Made by a program: the position numbers and the translations under genes. A DNA stretch of 64,000 nt from Microbacterium oxydans (GTDB lineage Bacteria; Actinomycetota; Actinomycetes; Actinomycetales; Microbacteriaceae), in NCBI RefSeq assembly GCF_026559675.1, contig NZ_CP092891.1, positions 620,001-684,000 on the forward strand, given 5' to 3'. Numbering within the stretch: position 1 is the first letter of the stretch; each line of letters begins with the position of its first letter. Shown piece after piece: positions 25,680-34,277 of this stretch. A model generated the notes under the pieces. That model had not been told where the DNA came from. It saw only the letters and a program-made list of their open reading frames with translations, and did no database searches.

Positions 25680-26537
25680 TCAGGCGCAGAGGTCGACCAG
25701 CCGCGAGCTAACTTCGTCTCGAAGCTCGGTGGACATCGCAAAACCCGCTGACAGTTGGAGCAATCGTGGACGGTCCATGATCCAACCTGCACGTTGCGAG
25801 TAGCGAATCCATTGAGGCTGCGGAACCGAGATAACGCTGGGTACACAGAACACGCGTACCGGGTGCACGGCCCACTTAACGTGGGATGCGATCACGTCAA
25901 GATTGATATCCGAGAGCTTTTCATCCCAGTTCTTGCCGGTGGCACATTGCACAAGGAAATGTAGGTATCCGCCCCTGTTGTCGACGGATGGAAGCCACGC
26001 GACGACGTCCATTCCAAGGTCCTTGTCCTTGGGCAACGGTTCGTTAAACACCTCAAGGTTGGTGAGGCTGGACGCCTTGGCATAGTCCTTGATTCGTTTC
26101 CGAAAGGACTTAGGCATTCCCTCCCGCGCGGGATGCCCGACTCGCACCACGCTCTCACCCAGGCGGAGGGCTAACAAGTGGCGAACGAGCTCTTCGAACA
26201 GCGTCCGGTCTTCAGCGTCGATCTCGCCGAGAGCCAAGAGGCACAAGTAGGCGTGCAGCATTACGACGTCAGGGTCAGCGTCCTCGTTCGGAACCAGCCG
26301 CGTTTCGGTGATGGAGAGCGGCCAGCCGTCGCCGTACAGAGCCTGTCGGGTTCGAAGCTCTTGCCAAGTCTGCTGCTCGAGGAGATCGGGGTTGCCAATG
26401 TCCTCACGAGAGATCACCGATTTCAGGTCGCCGCGTTTCAGGTCCCGGCCCTGCAGGAGCGCGACACACTCACACCAATCGGCAACCTCAGATGCGCTCG
26501 GAGCAGTTCCTACGGGGAAAGCAGGGCTGATGTTCAC
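25680..26537 (-). CDS. Unknown AICE cargo protein with possible PD-(D/E)XK-like core (285 aa)
   Basis: I do not recognise a named family. The N-terminal half is helical. A C-terminal stretch has a nuclease-like pattern: GMDVVAWLP (Asp about 177), a beta-strand, then LVQCATGKNWDEKL (Gln 197, Lys 202, Trp 204). This resembles the D-x(n)-(E/Q)-x-K core with a following GxxW seen in restriction-like proteins. Its start overlaps the stop of the ParB-like gene by four bases, so the two are coupled. Beside a cytosine methyltransferase it is the natural candidate for the restriction endonuclease. This is an inference from weak motifs and position. Confidence 0.6.
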   Translation of the reverse strand: MNISPAFPVGTAPSASEVADWCECVALLQGRDLKRGDLKSVISREDIGNPDLLEQQTWQELRTRQALYGDGWPLSITETRLVPNEDADPDVVMLHAYLCLLALGEIDAEDRTLFEELVRHLLALRLGESVVRVGHPAREGMPKSFRKRIKDYAKASSLTNLEVFNEPLPKDKDLGMDVVAWLPSVDNRGGYLHFLVQCATGKNWDEKLSDINLDVIASHVKWAVHPVRVFCVPSVISVPQPQWIRYSQRAGWIMDRPRLLQLSAGFAMSTELRDEVSSRLVDLCA

Positions 26538-27622
26538 TCGGCATCTACCACCGCGCTGAGGCCCTCAACGACCTGAGCAAGACGGGCGACACCCGAGACG
26601 ATGTCATCATCGGTGCGGTAGATGCTTATCAAGCTGGCCACGTCGCGGAGGGCACGTTCCGCGCTCTGTACGCGCTTGAGCAGGTACGCCTTCTCGCCGT
26701 CACTGAACTCGTAGGCGGCTTCAAGGTCACCTGTCTTTCGCAGGTAGGCGGTCGCGGTCTCGCTGGCCAACACCGGCGCAAGTCGATTCGTGATTGCACG
26801 CGAGTCAGAGATAACAGGTGCGGTTTCCTCGGATCCGAAGACCCAAGTGACAACTTCTTCGAGCTGGTCTAGATGGTCATCTGGGACCAAAGCATCGACT
26901 CGCTCGACTGGGAGCCGGCGCGGAATGTTGAGAAACGTCTTGATCGAGCGCTGTCCGAGGGTGACCTCGAGTAGTGAGAACCGTTCACGGATTGGGCGTT
27001 CCGGCAGGTCGAGATCCTTTTTTACTTGCTCGAAAACTACGTAGTCCTGGTAGAGCTTCTTGACTGTCTGCCCCGTGTCTCCTACGAGGTCCTCGATCTC
27101 GCTAAGGTCCTTGCCGTCGTCAATCAGCTGGGCGATGAACCGTGCGCGCTGGAAGGGCGCCCACTTCTTGGGCCCGGTGATGTGTCGAAACCCGAGAAAA
27201 GGGAACACATCTTCGCGCTTCTCGTATTTCACGCAGGGCACGAGTTCCAGTGCGGAGCGTTGAGCAGGGGTGAGTTCCGGCCAGTCCTTGATCCCAAGAC
27301 TAGCTCGTGCTTTGGACGACAGCAGGATCTTCAGGGTCGTCAGGCGTCGGTTCCCTTCGACGACCACCCACCCGGACTCATCTGGTACGACCACGAGTGG
27401 CTCTTCGGCGAAGTAACCGTTGTCCGCGAAAGATGCGGCGAGCTCGTCAAGCGACTCGGTTTCATACAGCAGCCGCATGAGCTTTTCTTGGGTGGGGGTG
27501 CCCGAAGTGACAAGCCGAGGGTTGCGCGTGTCGAGCAGCAACTCAGCCACCGGAAGGTACTCGAGAGATCGTTTGGTCAGCTCATCGAGAGGCTCTGCGA
27601 TGATCTCGTTGCTGTCGGCCAT
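26534..27622 (-). CDS. ParB/Srx-fold domain protein (362 aa)
   Basis: Residues 17-130 look like a ParB N-terminal domain: LEYLPVAELLLDTRNPRLV, DNGYFAEEPLVVVPDE, then the nucleotide-site motif VVEGNRRLTTLKIL. The rest is helical, with a possible DNA-binding middle (DLSEIEDLVGDTGQTVKKL). ParB-fold proteins bind CTP or ATP, and some are nucleases. Variants sit in many defence islands. A gaggag site lies six bases before the ATG. It is divergent from the methyltransferase with a 112-bp shared promoter region, and it is the first gene of the two-gene unit with the putative endonuclease. Confidence 0.75.
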   Translation of the reverse strand: MADSNEIIAEPLDELTKRSLEYLPVAELLLDTRNPRLVTSGTPTQEKLMRLLYETESLDELAASFADNGYFAEEPLVVVPDESGWVVVEGNRRLTTLKILLSSKARASLGIKDWPELTPAQRSALELVPCVKYEKREDVFPFLGFRHITGPKKWAPFQRARFIAQLIDDGKDLSEIEDLVGDTGQTVKKLYQDYVVFEQVKKDLDLPERPIRERFSLLEVTLGQRSIKTFLNIPRRLPVERVDALVPDDHLDQLEEVVTWVFGSEETAPVISDSRAITNRLAPVLASETATAYLRKTGDLEAAYEFSDGEKAYLLKRVQSAERALRDVASLISIYRTDDDIVSGVARLAQVVEGLSAVVDAE

Positions 27623-27734
27623 TGAGACTCCTCGTTCGTTGCGTTCGCCGCCAGACTACTGGGTACCGCTGCCCATAGAAGTTGACATGCGTCCGGATTT
27701 CTGTTGAGCTCAGAACCTGAGGGAGGATAGTGCT

Positions 27735-28943
27735 GTGCTGAGCGTCTTGTCGTTGTTCTCTGGTGCCGGCGGTATGGATGTCGGTCTCTCGAGAGCGGGC
27801 TTCAATCACGTTGGGCTCATCGAGCTAGGGCAGCGGCAGCGTGAAACCCTAGATCTGAACGGCGTCGGTCCGCTCCTTGGCGATGGAGACGTGAACGCGC
27901 TGGCGAAGGTTCTGGATCCGGGCGAGCTGGGCTTGGCTCCTGGCGAACTGGATCTTCTGGCGGGCGGCCCTCCATGTCAGCCGTTCTCGATGGCGGCACA
28001 GTGGGCGGCGAGGGGAAGACAGGGCATGCTTGACCCGCGCGCCGAGACCGTCGTGAGCACTCTTTCGCTAGTCCGCAAGTTTTTGCCACGAGCGGTGCTC
28101 TTCGAGAATGTCAAAGGGTTTGTCCAAGGGCCGCGCGCAGCCATTGGCTACCTGGAGAGCGAGTTCGCGAGCATCCGCGATGAAACCGGTGTCCGGTATC
28201 AGCTCCACGTCCGTATGATCAATGCTGCTGACTTCGGCGTGCCGCAGAACAGGCAGCGCGCAATTGTCGTGGCGATTCGTGATGAAGCGGAGTTCGTTTG
28301 GCCGACGCCGACCCACGATGAACACCCGCTCACTGCATGGGACGCCCTATGGGACGTTGATGTCGCGACGCGTCCATCAAATCGAGGAAAGTGGGCCGAC
28401 CTTCTGCCGCTGATTCCAGAGGGTAACAACTACCTGTGGCTGACGAGTAGGGGGCAGGGGCCGGAACTGTTCGGATATCGAACCAAGTACTGGAACTTCC
28501 TTCTTAAGCTCGCCCGAGATCGGCCATCTTGGACGCTGCCTGCTTCGCCAGGACCGTCAACGGGGCCGTTTCATTGGGAAAATAGACCGCTGGCGATGGA
28601 GGAACAGCTTCGGCTTCAGTCCTTCCCCGACGGATGGAGAGTCGCGGGAAACTATCGAGAGCAAACCCTCCAGATTGGCAACGCTACCCCTCCGCTACTT
28701 GCCGAAGTTCTCGGGCAGGCCATCAAGCGAACTCTGGTTCGAGCACCGGCCGAAAAGCCCTCGCTGCTTCGCGGGCCCGCCGCTAAAGCGCCGGTACCGC
28801 AGAGAGCCGAGACGGTCGTGCCCCTGCGCTATGTCGCCATGGTCGGCTCCAAGGACGCGCATGCTGGCGAAGGCAAGGGTCCAGCAGCGAAGCCCCTCCC
28901 ATCGGCGAAAGAGGACACCGACGTCGCTATGGCCGTGCTCTAG
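27735..28943 (+). CDS. DNA cytosine-5 methyltransferase (402 aa)
   Basis: C5-methyltransferase with motifs in order: I (LSLFSGAGGMDVGLSRAG), IV with catalytic Cys (GGPPCQPFS), VI (LFENVKGF), VIII (PQNRQRAIVVA), a target-recognition region around residues 200-260, IX/X (LQSFPDGW, QIGNATPPLLAEVL). A Pro/Ala-rich tail of about 70 residues follows the core. It starts at GTG 27735 with gggagg eight bases upstream. It would methylate host and element DNA to protect from the cognate nuclease. Its stop overlaps the convergent PIN-like gene by four bases. The target sequence cannot be read from the protein. Confidence 0.92.
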   Translation: MLSVLSLFSGAGGMDVGLSRAGFNHVGLIELGQRQRETLDLNGVGPLLGDGDVNALAKVLDPGELGLAPGELDLLAGGPPCQPFSMAAQWAARGRQGMLDPRAETVVSTLSLVRKFLPRAVLFENVKGFVQGPRAAIGYLESEFASIRDETGVRYQLHVRMINAADFGVPQNRQRAIVVAIRDEAEFVWPTPTHDEHPLTAWDALWDVDVATRPSNRGKWADLLPLIPEGNNYLWLTSRGQGPELFGYRTKYWNFLLKLARDRPSWTLPASPGPSTGPFHWENRPLAMEEQLRLQSFPDGWRVAGNYREQTLQIGNATPPLLAEVLGQAIKRTLVRAPAEKPSLLRGPAAKAPVPQRAETVVPLRYVAMVGSKDAHAGEGKGPAAKPLPSAKEDTDVAMAVL

Positions 28944-30010
28944 AACTCAAAGAGCGCAGGGCCTGGATCGTATGCCTGAACAGGCGCCCCGTTCCCTCTG
29001 CCGTCAGCGCGATGCCATGACAGATCATCGAACGTGAAGGATGTATCGGCCTCAAAGAGCACACCGACACGAAGTGTTATTTCAGCTGAGCCCTGGACTC
29101 GAATTTGAGCCGGGTACGGGGCTGAAGAGATCTCCCAATGAGGCTCAAGCCTTGACCCCTCGGGAAGCAGAGCCGTGAAATCGACGATCTCGCCGATCTC
29201 GTACTCAATAAAGGTGGCACCCTCGTCTGTTCGGCGAACAGAGACCCGATCCAACGCCCCGCTCCACTGGACGTCGTCGGTCTCGAAATGGTACGGGGCG
29301 CGATCGAACCCGATCGCCTCTGCATCCGGCGCGAGTTGCTCCTGGAAATCTGATTCGAGGAAGTAAGAGCGGAATACATCGTCTCTGGCGTTCAGTAGGG
29401 CATCGTTCGTGGAAACGCTTTGCCAGGGCAGATGGTCCAAGAGCCACGGGGCGAGGTCTCGAACAAGTTCAACGGATCCGGCTAGTGAGGCGGCCTCGTC
29501 GCGGAGTGACTGCGCGAGGCCTTCCCCTCCGTCGGTGAATGCGCGGTCCGCTGAAATGAGCACTACCTCCTTCCCGTCTCTAGCTAGTTCGAGCGCACTG
29601 TGCCAGACCAGCGCGTCGCGATAGCCCCCGCCCTTATGGTCAAATGGCGCAGTTCGAGTTGTCGCACGACTGACCAATTCTTGATGCGAGACTGAAGGCC
29701 AGCGCAAGATAGTGAAGCCCAAGCGCTCGTCCCATAGCTCAGTCACGTATGCACGGTAGTCCAATGGTGCTGAACGAGGGATGGCATCGAGAATGCCGAG
29801 CCGCTGACACTCGAGGGCTGCCTTGTTGAGCCTCGCTAAAGCGTCTTCGCTTTGGCGTTCATGATTCGCGACTAGCTCCTCAACGACTGGCCCGGGAATC
29901 GCAACTGCTTCAATCGTCCTCGATATTGCATGTTCAAGAAGCTGAACGGTGGCGCCTTTGAATAGCCAGTCTCGATACAGCTCGGTGGAGTCCAGCACCA
30001 GTGTCTTCAC
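28940..30010 (-). CDS. PIN-like domain nuclease (356 aa)
   Basis: The N-terminal 165 residues fit a PIN domain of the DUF4935 kind. Acidic residues occur at Asp7 (LVLDST), Glu44/45 (PGPVVEELVANHE), Asp132 (GYRDALVWHSAL) and Asp155 (LISADRAFTDG), the four positions needed for metal-dependent RNA cleavage. The C-terminal 190 residues form a beta-rich domain I do not recognise. It starts at GTG 30010 with TAACTT six bases before, so it has its own leaderless promoter. It converges on the methyltransferase. A role as an RNA-cleaving effector of the cassette is inferred from position. Confidence 0.75.
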   Translation of the reverse strand: MKTLVLDSTELYRDWLFKGATVQLLEHAISRTIEAVAIPGPVVEELVANHERQSEDALARLNKAALECQRLGILDAIPRSAPLDYRAYVTELWDERLGFTILRWPSVSHQELVSRATTRTAPFDHKGGGYRDALVWHSALELARDGKEVVLISADRAFTDGGEGLAQSLRDEAASLAGSVELVRDLAPWLLDHLPWQSVSTNDALLNARDDVFRSYFLESDFQEQLAPDAEAIGFDRAPYHFETDDVQWSGALDRVSVRRTDEGATFIEYEIGEIVDFTALLPEGSRLEPHWEISSAPYPAQIRVQGSAEITLRVGVLFEADTSFTFDDLSWHRADGRGNGAPVQAYDPGPALFEF

Positions 30011-30487
30011 ACTCTGAAGTTAGCGTAGCCGGCGCGCGACGCTGATGAGGAGCGCCCGGACCGCAGCGTAGCGAGGACCGGACGCACCGCAGTCAGCGAC
30101 GCGCGTGCCGGCCGGAGGCCGGCCTTGAATGAGTAAAGAAAGTTCTCACACCCAAGGTCCCGTTCGAACGCTGCAGTCCATGCACCTGATGTCGTGCGCT
30201 GACTTGGCGCGGCACTGATGCGCGCTCGGCGACCGGATGCTAGATCGAGCTTTTCTGGAGCTCGCTCGTCTGGAGCGCGCCGACTATCGAGAGAATCCCG
30301 AGCCAGTATGCGGCAGATTTTCGCCCTCTGAACAGGACCGTTCTTTGCTTTTCGGTCGAGACCTTGGGGTGCGTGTCCGCCTCCATTGGCGCTGAGCGCC
30401 GAAAACCGCGGCAGGTTTGTCGGGGTGCCTTCGCAGTCTTGAGCTGTACCCGCAACTGCGGGAACACAACTCAAATAGGAGGACTCC
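30011..30487. other. Non-coding region between cargo and AICE core
   Basis: About 480 bases without a convincing gene. It holds the PIN gene -10 (30022-30017), a short perfect hairpin gccggcc-gga-ggccggc at about 30107-30123, and the RBS aggagg before 30488. It is where an AICE regulatory or transfer locus could lie, but I see no clear tandem repeat typical of such a site. Confidence 0.4.
30017..30022 (-). promoter_or_regulatory. -10 hexamer TAACTT, leaderless start of PIN-like gene
   Basis: On the minus strand TAACTT is followed by six bases (CAGAGT) and GTG at 30010. Confidence 0.5.
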
Positions 30488-30886
30488 ATGGCAATCCAGA
30501 CATCCATCCCGGTGAACTTCGAGGCGTACTTCCCACGCGGGGCCTTCATGGTTGGCGAGGTCGAGCCCGTAGTGAAGTGGTCGGACGACGGACAGCGTCA
30601 GGGGCAGGATCTCGACAAGACCACCGGTCACCCTCTGTGGCAGGTTCGCGTAATCGACGCCGATCCTGACGCTCGCAAGGGCCAGAACGAGGTCACCGTC
30701 AAGCTCGTGAGCATCGCAGAGCCCACTGCACCACCTGAGGCCAACGGCCTTCCCTTCCGCCCGGTCTTCTTCGAGGGACTCTCGGTCACTCCGTACGTGA
30801 AGGAGACCGGCGGACGCCCGCGTGTTGCGTACTCACTTCGCGCAGCAGAAATGAAGCCCGCTCCGAAGTCTCGCGGCGGTGAGTGA
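30488..30886 (+). CDS. Conserved AICE protein of unknown function (132 aa)
   Basis: A soluble protein of 132 residues (MAIQTSIPVNFEAYFPRGAF, then HPLWQVRVIDADPDARKGQN and PFRPVFFEGLSVTPYV), of a type often found just upstream of the FtsK-like gene in actinobacterial elements. The beta-rich pattern could be an OB-like fold, which I cannot confirm. A strong aggagg lies before the ATG. Its TGA overlaps the start of the translocase gene (gtgATGg), so it heads the plus-strand transfer/replication operon. Confidence 0.75.
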   Translation: MAIQTSIPVNFEAYFPRGAFMVGEVEPVVKWSDDGQRQGQDLDKTTGHPLWQVRVIDADPDARKGQNEVTVKLVSIAEPTAPPEANGLPFRPVFFEGLSVTPYVKETGGRPRVAYSLRAAEMKPAPKSRGGE

Positions 30887-32292
30887 TGGCCTACCAGCGC
30901 TCCGTGCTTCGCCAGTACTGGGCAGGGGAGAGGACCCGGCTGTGGCGCATTGGTCGGTGGATGCTCGGAGTCGCCCTGATTCTGGCGCCGTTCGCGTTCT
31001 TCCTCCAAACCCCGCGAAACGTGATCGCGCTCCTGATCGTCGCCATGATCGTCATCGTCGTCGTACGGCGGTTGTTGGCTGGTCGCGACATGCATGCAGT
31101 CCTGTTGCGTCGATGGCAGAGAGAGGTGTCCTTGCATGTGCAGGCAGCATGGCCGGCTCTCGCGCACACGCTGCGCTTGCAGATCCGAACCCTTGACGGA
31201 CGGACGATCTTTGCCGGTCTCGGGACTCCTCGTTGGCAAGGAATGACACTGGTTGCCTCTGTCTCTCTTCCGCAGGGGCTCGTGCGTGAGGAACTTGTGT
31301 CCGCCAGCGACCGGATTGCGCAGGCCTTCTCCGCGCTCCGAGCCTCCGTGCACGGGCAGCAGATCAGCGCTCTTCAGTTGCACCTCGAGTTCGTCGACGC
31401 CCTCGGGCAAACGTTCACAGCGCCTTTGGGCGGCAGCTGGGACGGCGGGTCAGTCGCGGTGGGGATCGCCGATGGTGGGCATGAGTGGCGTCTGCGTGTG
31501 GGACCGCACACTCTGGTTGCTGGCTCCTCGGGCAGCGGCAAGGCATCGCTCGTGTGGGGGCTTCTCATGGGTCTGGTCAGGCCGATCCACGAGGGTACGG
31601 TCCAAGTCTGGGGAATCGATCGCAAGGGCGGCATGGAGCTCGCCATGGGGCGTGCGCTGCTCACCCGATTCGCTGACGATGCACCCCCTGCTGTTGCCCT
31701 GCTCGAGGACGCGGTTGCGACCATGCAAACCCGAGCGCGAGAGCTGGCAGGCCACACCCGTCAGCATGTCGCGAGCGTTGACAGTCCGCTGGTCATCATC
31801 CTGATCGACGAACTCGCGGCGCTCACCGCGTATGAGACAGACCGCGATCTTCTGCGTCGAGCCAACGCCGCCTTGGCAACTCTCGCGTCTCAAGGCCGGG
31901 CAGTTGGCTTCGTCGTCTTCGCGTGCTTGCAGGATCCCCGAAAGGAGACGCTGCCAGCGCGCGGGTTGTTCACCCAAACGATCGGACTTCGCCTTCGCGA
32001 CCGCACAGAGACAGCAATGGTCTTGGGCGATGGGGCGGTCGAGGGCGGTGCACGGTGCCACGAGATCTCGCCAGCTACACCGGGTGTCGCCTACGTCGTG
32101 CCCGAGGACGGGACGCCACCAGTGCGTGTTCGTGCTGCTCACGTCCCTGACGAGCAGATCCGCGATGCGGCGCTGTCGTATTTCGCGCCTACTCAGATCC
32201 CGATCGTCATCCCAGAAGCTCCGCGCGAGCCTAAGCGCGCACCCAGGACGAGGCAGTCGCGTCGTTCTTCAGACATCCAGGAGGAATCATGA
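30886..32292 (+). CDS. FtsK/TraB-type DNA translocase (468 aa)
   Basis: Two N-terminal membrane segments (about residues 26-61), then an FtsK/SpoIIIE-like ATPase: Walker A GSSGSGKAS at about 213-221 and Walker B LVIILIDELAAL near 307. In AICE the equivalent protein (TraSA/TraB) pumps double-stranded element DNA between mycelial or mating cells. The Walker A ends GKAS rather than GKS/GKT; related AICE proteins use GKGS, so it may still be active. The C-terminal basic tail fits DNA contact. GTG at 30883 is an alternative start three bases up. Confidence 0.88.
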   Translation: MAYQRSVLRQYWAGERTRLWRIGRWMLGVALILAPFAFFLQTPRNVIALLIVAMIVIVVVRRLLAGRDMHAVLLRRWQREVSLHVQAAWPALAHTLRLQIRTLDGRTIFAGLGTPRWQGMTLVASVSLPQGLVREELVSASDRIAQAFSALRASVHGQQISALQLHLEFVDALGQTFTAPLGGSWDGGSVAVGIADGGHEWRLRVGPHTLVAGSSGSGKASLVWGLLMGLVRPIHEGTVQVWGIDRKGGMELAMGRALLTRFADDAPPAVALLEDAVATMQTRARELAGHTRQHVASVDSPLVIILIDELAALTAYETDRDLLRRANAALATLASQGRAVGFVVFACLQDPRKETLPARGLFTQTIGLRLRDRTETAMVLGDGAVEGGARCHEISPATPGVAYVVPEDGTPPVRVRAAHVPDEQIRDAALSYFAPTQIPIVIPEAPREPKRAPRTRQSRRSSDIQEES

Positions 32293-32693
32293 ATATCCAG
32301 CACTCGGCCATCGCGATCCTCGGCCTTGTGGCCGTCGTGGCTGCGACAGGATGCACGTCAGGCACGGCTCCGGGAACGGCGGACAACTCGCGGAAGACCC
32401 AGCTGAGCGCTTGGTCTGCGCCCTGCAATCTCGAGATTGAGCGAGAAGAGAACGGTCCTGGTTGGACGGCGGTCTACGACCTGCCCACCCTGGGAGCGCA
32501 GACTGACCTCGATCTCTACGGGGGAACCCTTGCCAACGACGCATGCACTGACGCGCAGATCCTTCGGTGGCAGGACGTACGGCGACAGTCTGGCCAGAGC
32601 GACGCTATCTGTCGTGTGATTTGGAGTCATGATTCCGACGGTCTGATTCGCGACCTGGGTTGTGCAGTTCCCGTAGTGGTGGTTGAGCGATGA
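32289..32693 (+). CDS. Putative lipoprotein of the AICE (134 aa)
   Basis: A signal peptide with a lipobox-like AATGC (Cys about residue 22) is followed by a mature part of about 110 residues containing three further Cys. I recognise no domain. It overlaps the translocase stop and the initiator start by four bases each, so it is translated as part of the operon. It may serve entry exclusion or the mating surface, by position only. Confidence 0.75.
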   Translation: MNIQHSAIAILGLVAVVAATGCTSGTAPGTADNSRKTQLSAWSAPCNLEIEREENGPGWTAVYDLPTLGAQTDLDLYGGTLANDACTDAQILRWQDVRRQSGQSDAICRVIWSHDSDGLIRDLGCAVPVVVVER

Positions 32694-34051
32694 ACCTCGG
32701 AGTCTCCATTGCTCGGCGTCTCCGGAGTCCAGAGTTCGATCAGTGGCTCCAGGGTGCTTCTCGCACCGGCTACTGCTCGAACCCGGTGAGGCTTTCGGGC
32801 GAGTCCACAACGCTGGCGGGGGAGAGCGGCGAGGTTCTCGCTCAGTTCTCCTCGGCTACGCAACCTGACCGGCTCACCTATGTGCGGTGTGGAAATCGGC
32901 GTGCTCGTCGATGTGCCTCCTGCAGCCACGAGTACAAGGGGGATACCTGGCACATGATCATGGCCGGTGCCGCAGGTGGGATAAAGGGCGTGCCTGAGAC
33001 TATCTCGGCGCATCCAATGGTGTTCCTCACCCTCACGGCGCCGTCCTTCGGGGCTGTGCACACGCTCGGACGCACACGGAGAAGTGGTGTCTGCATGCAT
33101 GGCAAGGCGCGAGCTTGTGAGTGTGACCACGCGGCCGATGACCCCGTGTTGGGGGAGCCCGTCTGCACAGACTGTTACGACTATGCGGGTCATATCGCGT
33201 GGCAGTTTCATGCGCCCGAACTCTGGCGGCGCTTCACAATCATGCTGCGTCGTCGGCTTGCGCGTGAGCTGGGGATGACGAACCGTGCGGCTTCCGAGAT
33301 CGTGCGCTTGCAATTCGCGAAGGTCGCGGAGTTCCAGCGACGTGGTGCGGTCCACTTCCATGCGATCGTGCGGCTGGATGGTGTAGACGACATCGACCCT
33401 TTCCCGGCGCCGCCGCTCCACGCGACGGAGTCCGTCCTTGAAAGGGCAATACGCAGCGCAGCTTGCGATGTCGTGCTCCCAGCGTCTCGGCTGCCCGGTG
33501 AGGTGGACGAGCGGGAGCTCCGTTGGGGCACGCAGATGGACGTGCAGGCAATCGTGCAGCGCGAAGGCCTCGATGGGAGCTTGTCTGACCGTGCGGTTGC
33601 TGCCTACATCGCGAAGTACGCGACGAAAGCAACTGAAGACATCGGAGGTGCAGGACGGCGTGTGCACCTTGATCGACTCAAAGCGGTGGCATCCGAGATC
33701 GCCGAAGGTGCGGAGTCGGACAGTGCATACCTGCTCCTCGGAAAGTGGGCGCACATGCTCGGGTTTCGTGGGCACTTCTCCACAAAGTCTCGCCGCTACT
33801 CCGTGACCCTGGGATCGCTTCGTGGTGCACGACGGCGGTGGCGGCTGGAGCGGCTGATCGAGCGCGTCAACGTTGACGAACACGTGCGTTCAGAGGACGT
33901 GCTCGTTATCGGTTCTTGGAGCTTTGCGGGCATGGGGTGGCTCACTGATGGAGACCGAGCCCTCGCTCTCGAGGCGTCCCGTGCGGCGCGTGACTGGCAT
34001 GACAGCCGACGAGAACGGCCCATTCAACGAGAAGGGAACGATTATGCGTGA
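32690..34051 (+). CDS. RepSA-like rolling-circle replication initiator (453 aa)
   Basis: Actinobacterial replication initiator. A Cys cluster (RCASCSHEYKGDTWHMI, CMHGKARACECD, CTDCYDYAGH) probably binds zinc. The HUH motif is VHFHAIVRLDG with His at 222 and 224, and the nicking Tyr is likely in AAYIAKYATK (Tyr306 or 310). Such proteins nick one strand at the element origin and allow excised circular AICE to replicate. The origin itself is not identified. The stop overlaps the excisionase gene by eight bases. Confidence 0.88.
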   Translation: MNLGVSIARRLRSPEFDQWLQGASRTGYCSNPVRLSGESTTLAGESGEVLAQFSSATQPDRLTYVRCGNRRARRCASCSHEYKGDTWHMIMAGAAGGIKGVPETISAHPMVFLTLTAPSFGAVHTLGRTRRSGVCMHGKARACECDHAADDPVLGEPVCTDCYDYAGHIAWQFHAPELWRRFTIMLRRRLARELGMTNRAASEIVRLQFAKVAEFQRRGAVHFHAIVRLDGVDDIDPFPAPPLHATESVLERAIRSAACDVVLPASRLPGEVDERELRWGTQMDVQAIVQREGLDGSLSDRAVAAYIAKYATKATEDIGGAGRRVHLDRLKAVASEIAEGAESDSAYLLLGKWAHMLGFRGHFSTKSRRYSVTLGSLRGARRRWRLERLIERVNVDEHVRSEDVLVIGSWSFAGMGWLTDGDRALALEASRAARDWHDSRRERPIQREGNDYA

Positions 34052-34277
34052 AGAGCTGGAACTGGAAGACAGGCAGATTGACACGGACACACGCACGGAC
34101 GAGTACTTGACCCGTCGTGAGGTTGCAGCCCGATGCCGAGTGCCCCTGTCGACTTTCGACTCGTTGCGTCGTCAAGCGCGTGTGCCTTTCCCTGATGCTC
34201 GCATGGGCAAGCACATGCTCTGGAAGGCCTCGACGATCGATGTGTTCCTCGCAGGGGGTGGCACCGGTGTCTTCTGA
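34044..34277 (+). CDS. xis: Excisionase / helix-turn-helix protein (77 aa)
   Basis: A MerR-like winged helix of excisionase type (EYLTRREVAARCRVPLSTFD, ARMGKHMLWKASTIDVFLAG). The gaaggga site and ATG at 34044 set the start inside the end of the initiator gene. It overlaps the integrase start by 11 bases. Its place directly before the integrase fits Xis, which steers recombination toward excision. Confidence 0.82.
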   Translation: MREELELEDRQIDTDTRTDEYLTRREVAARCRVPLSTFDSLRRQARVPFPDARMGKHMLWKASTIDVFLAGGGTGVF

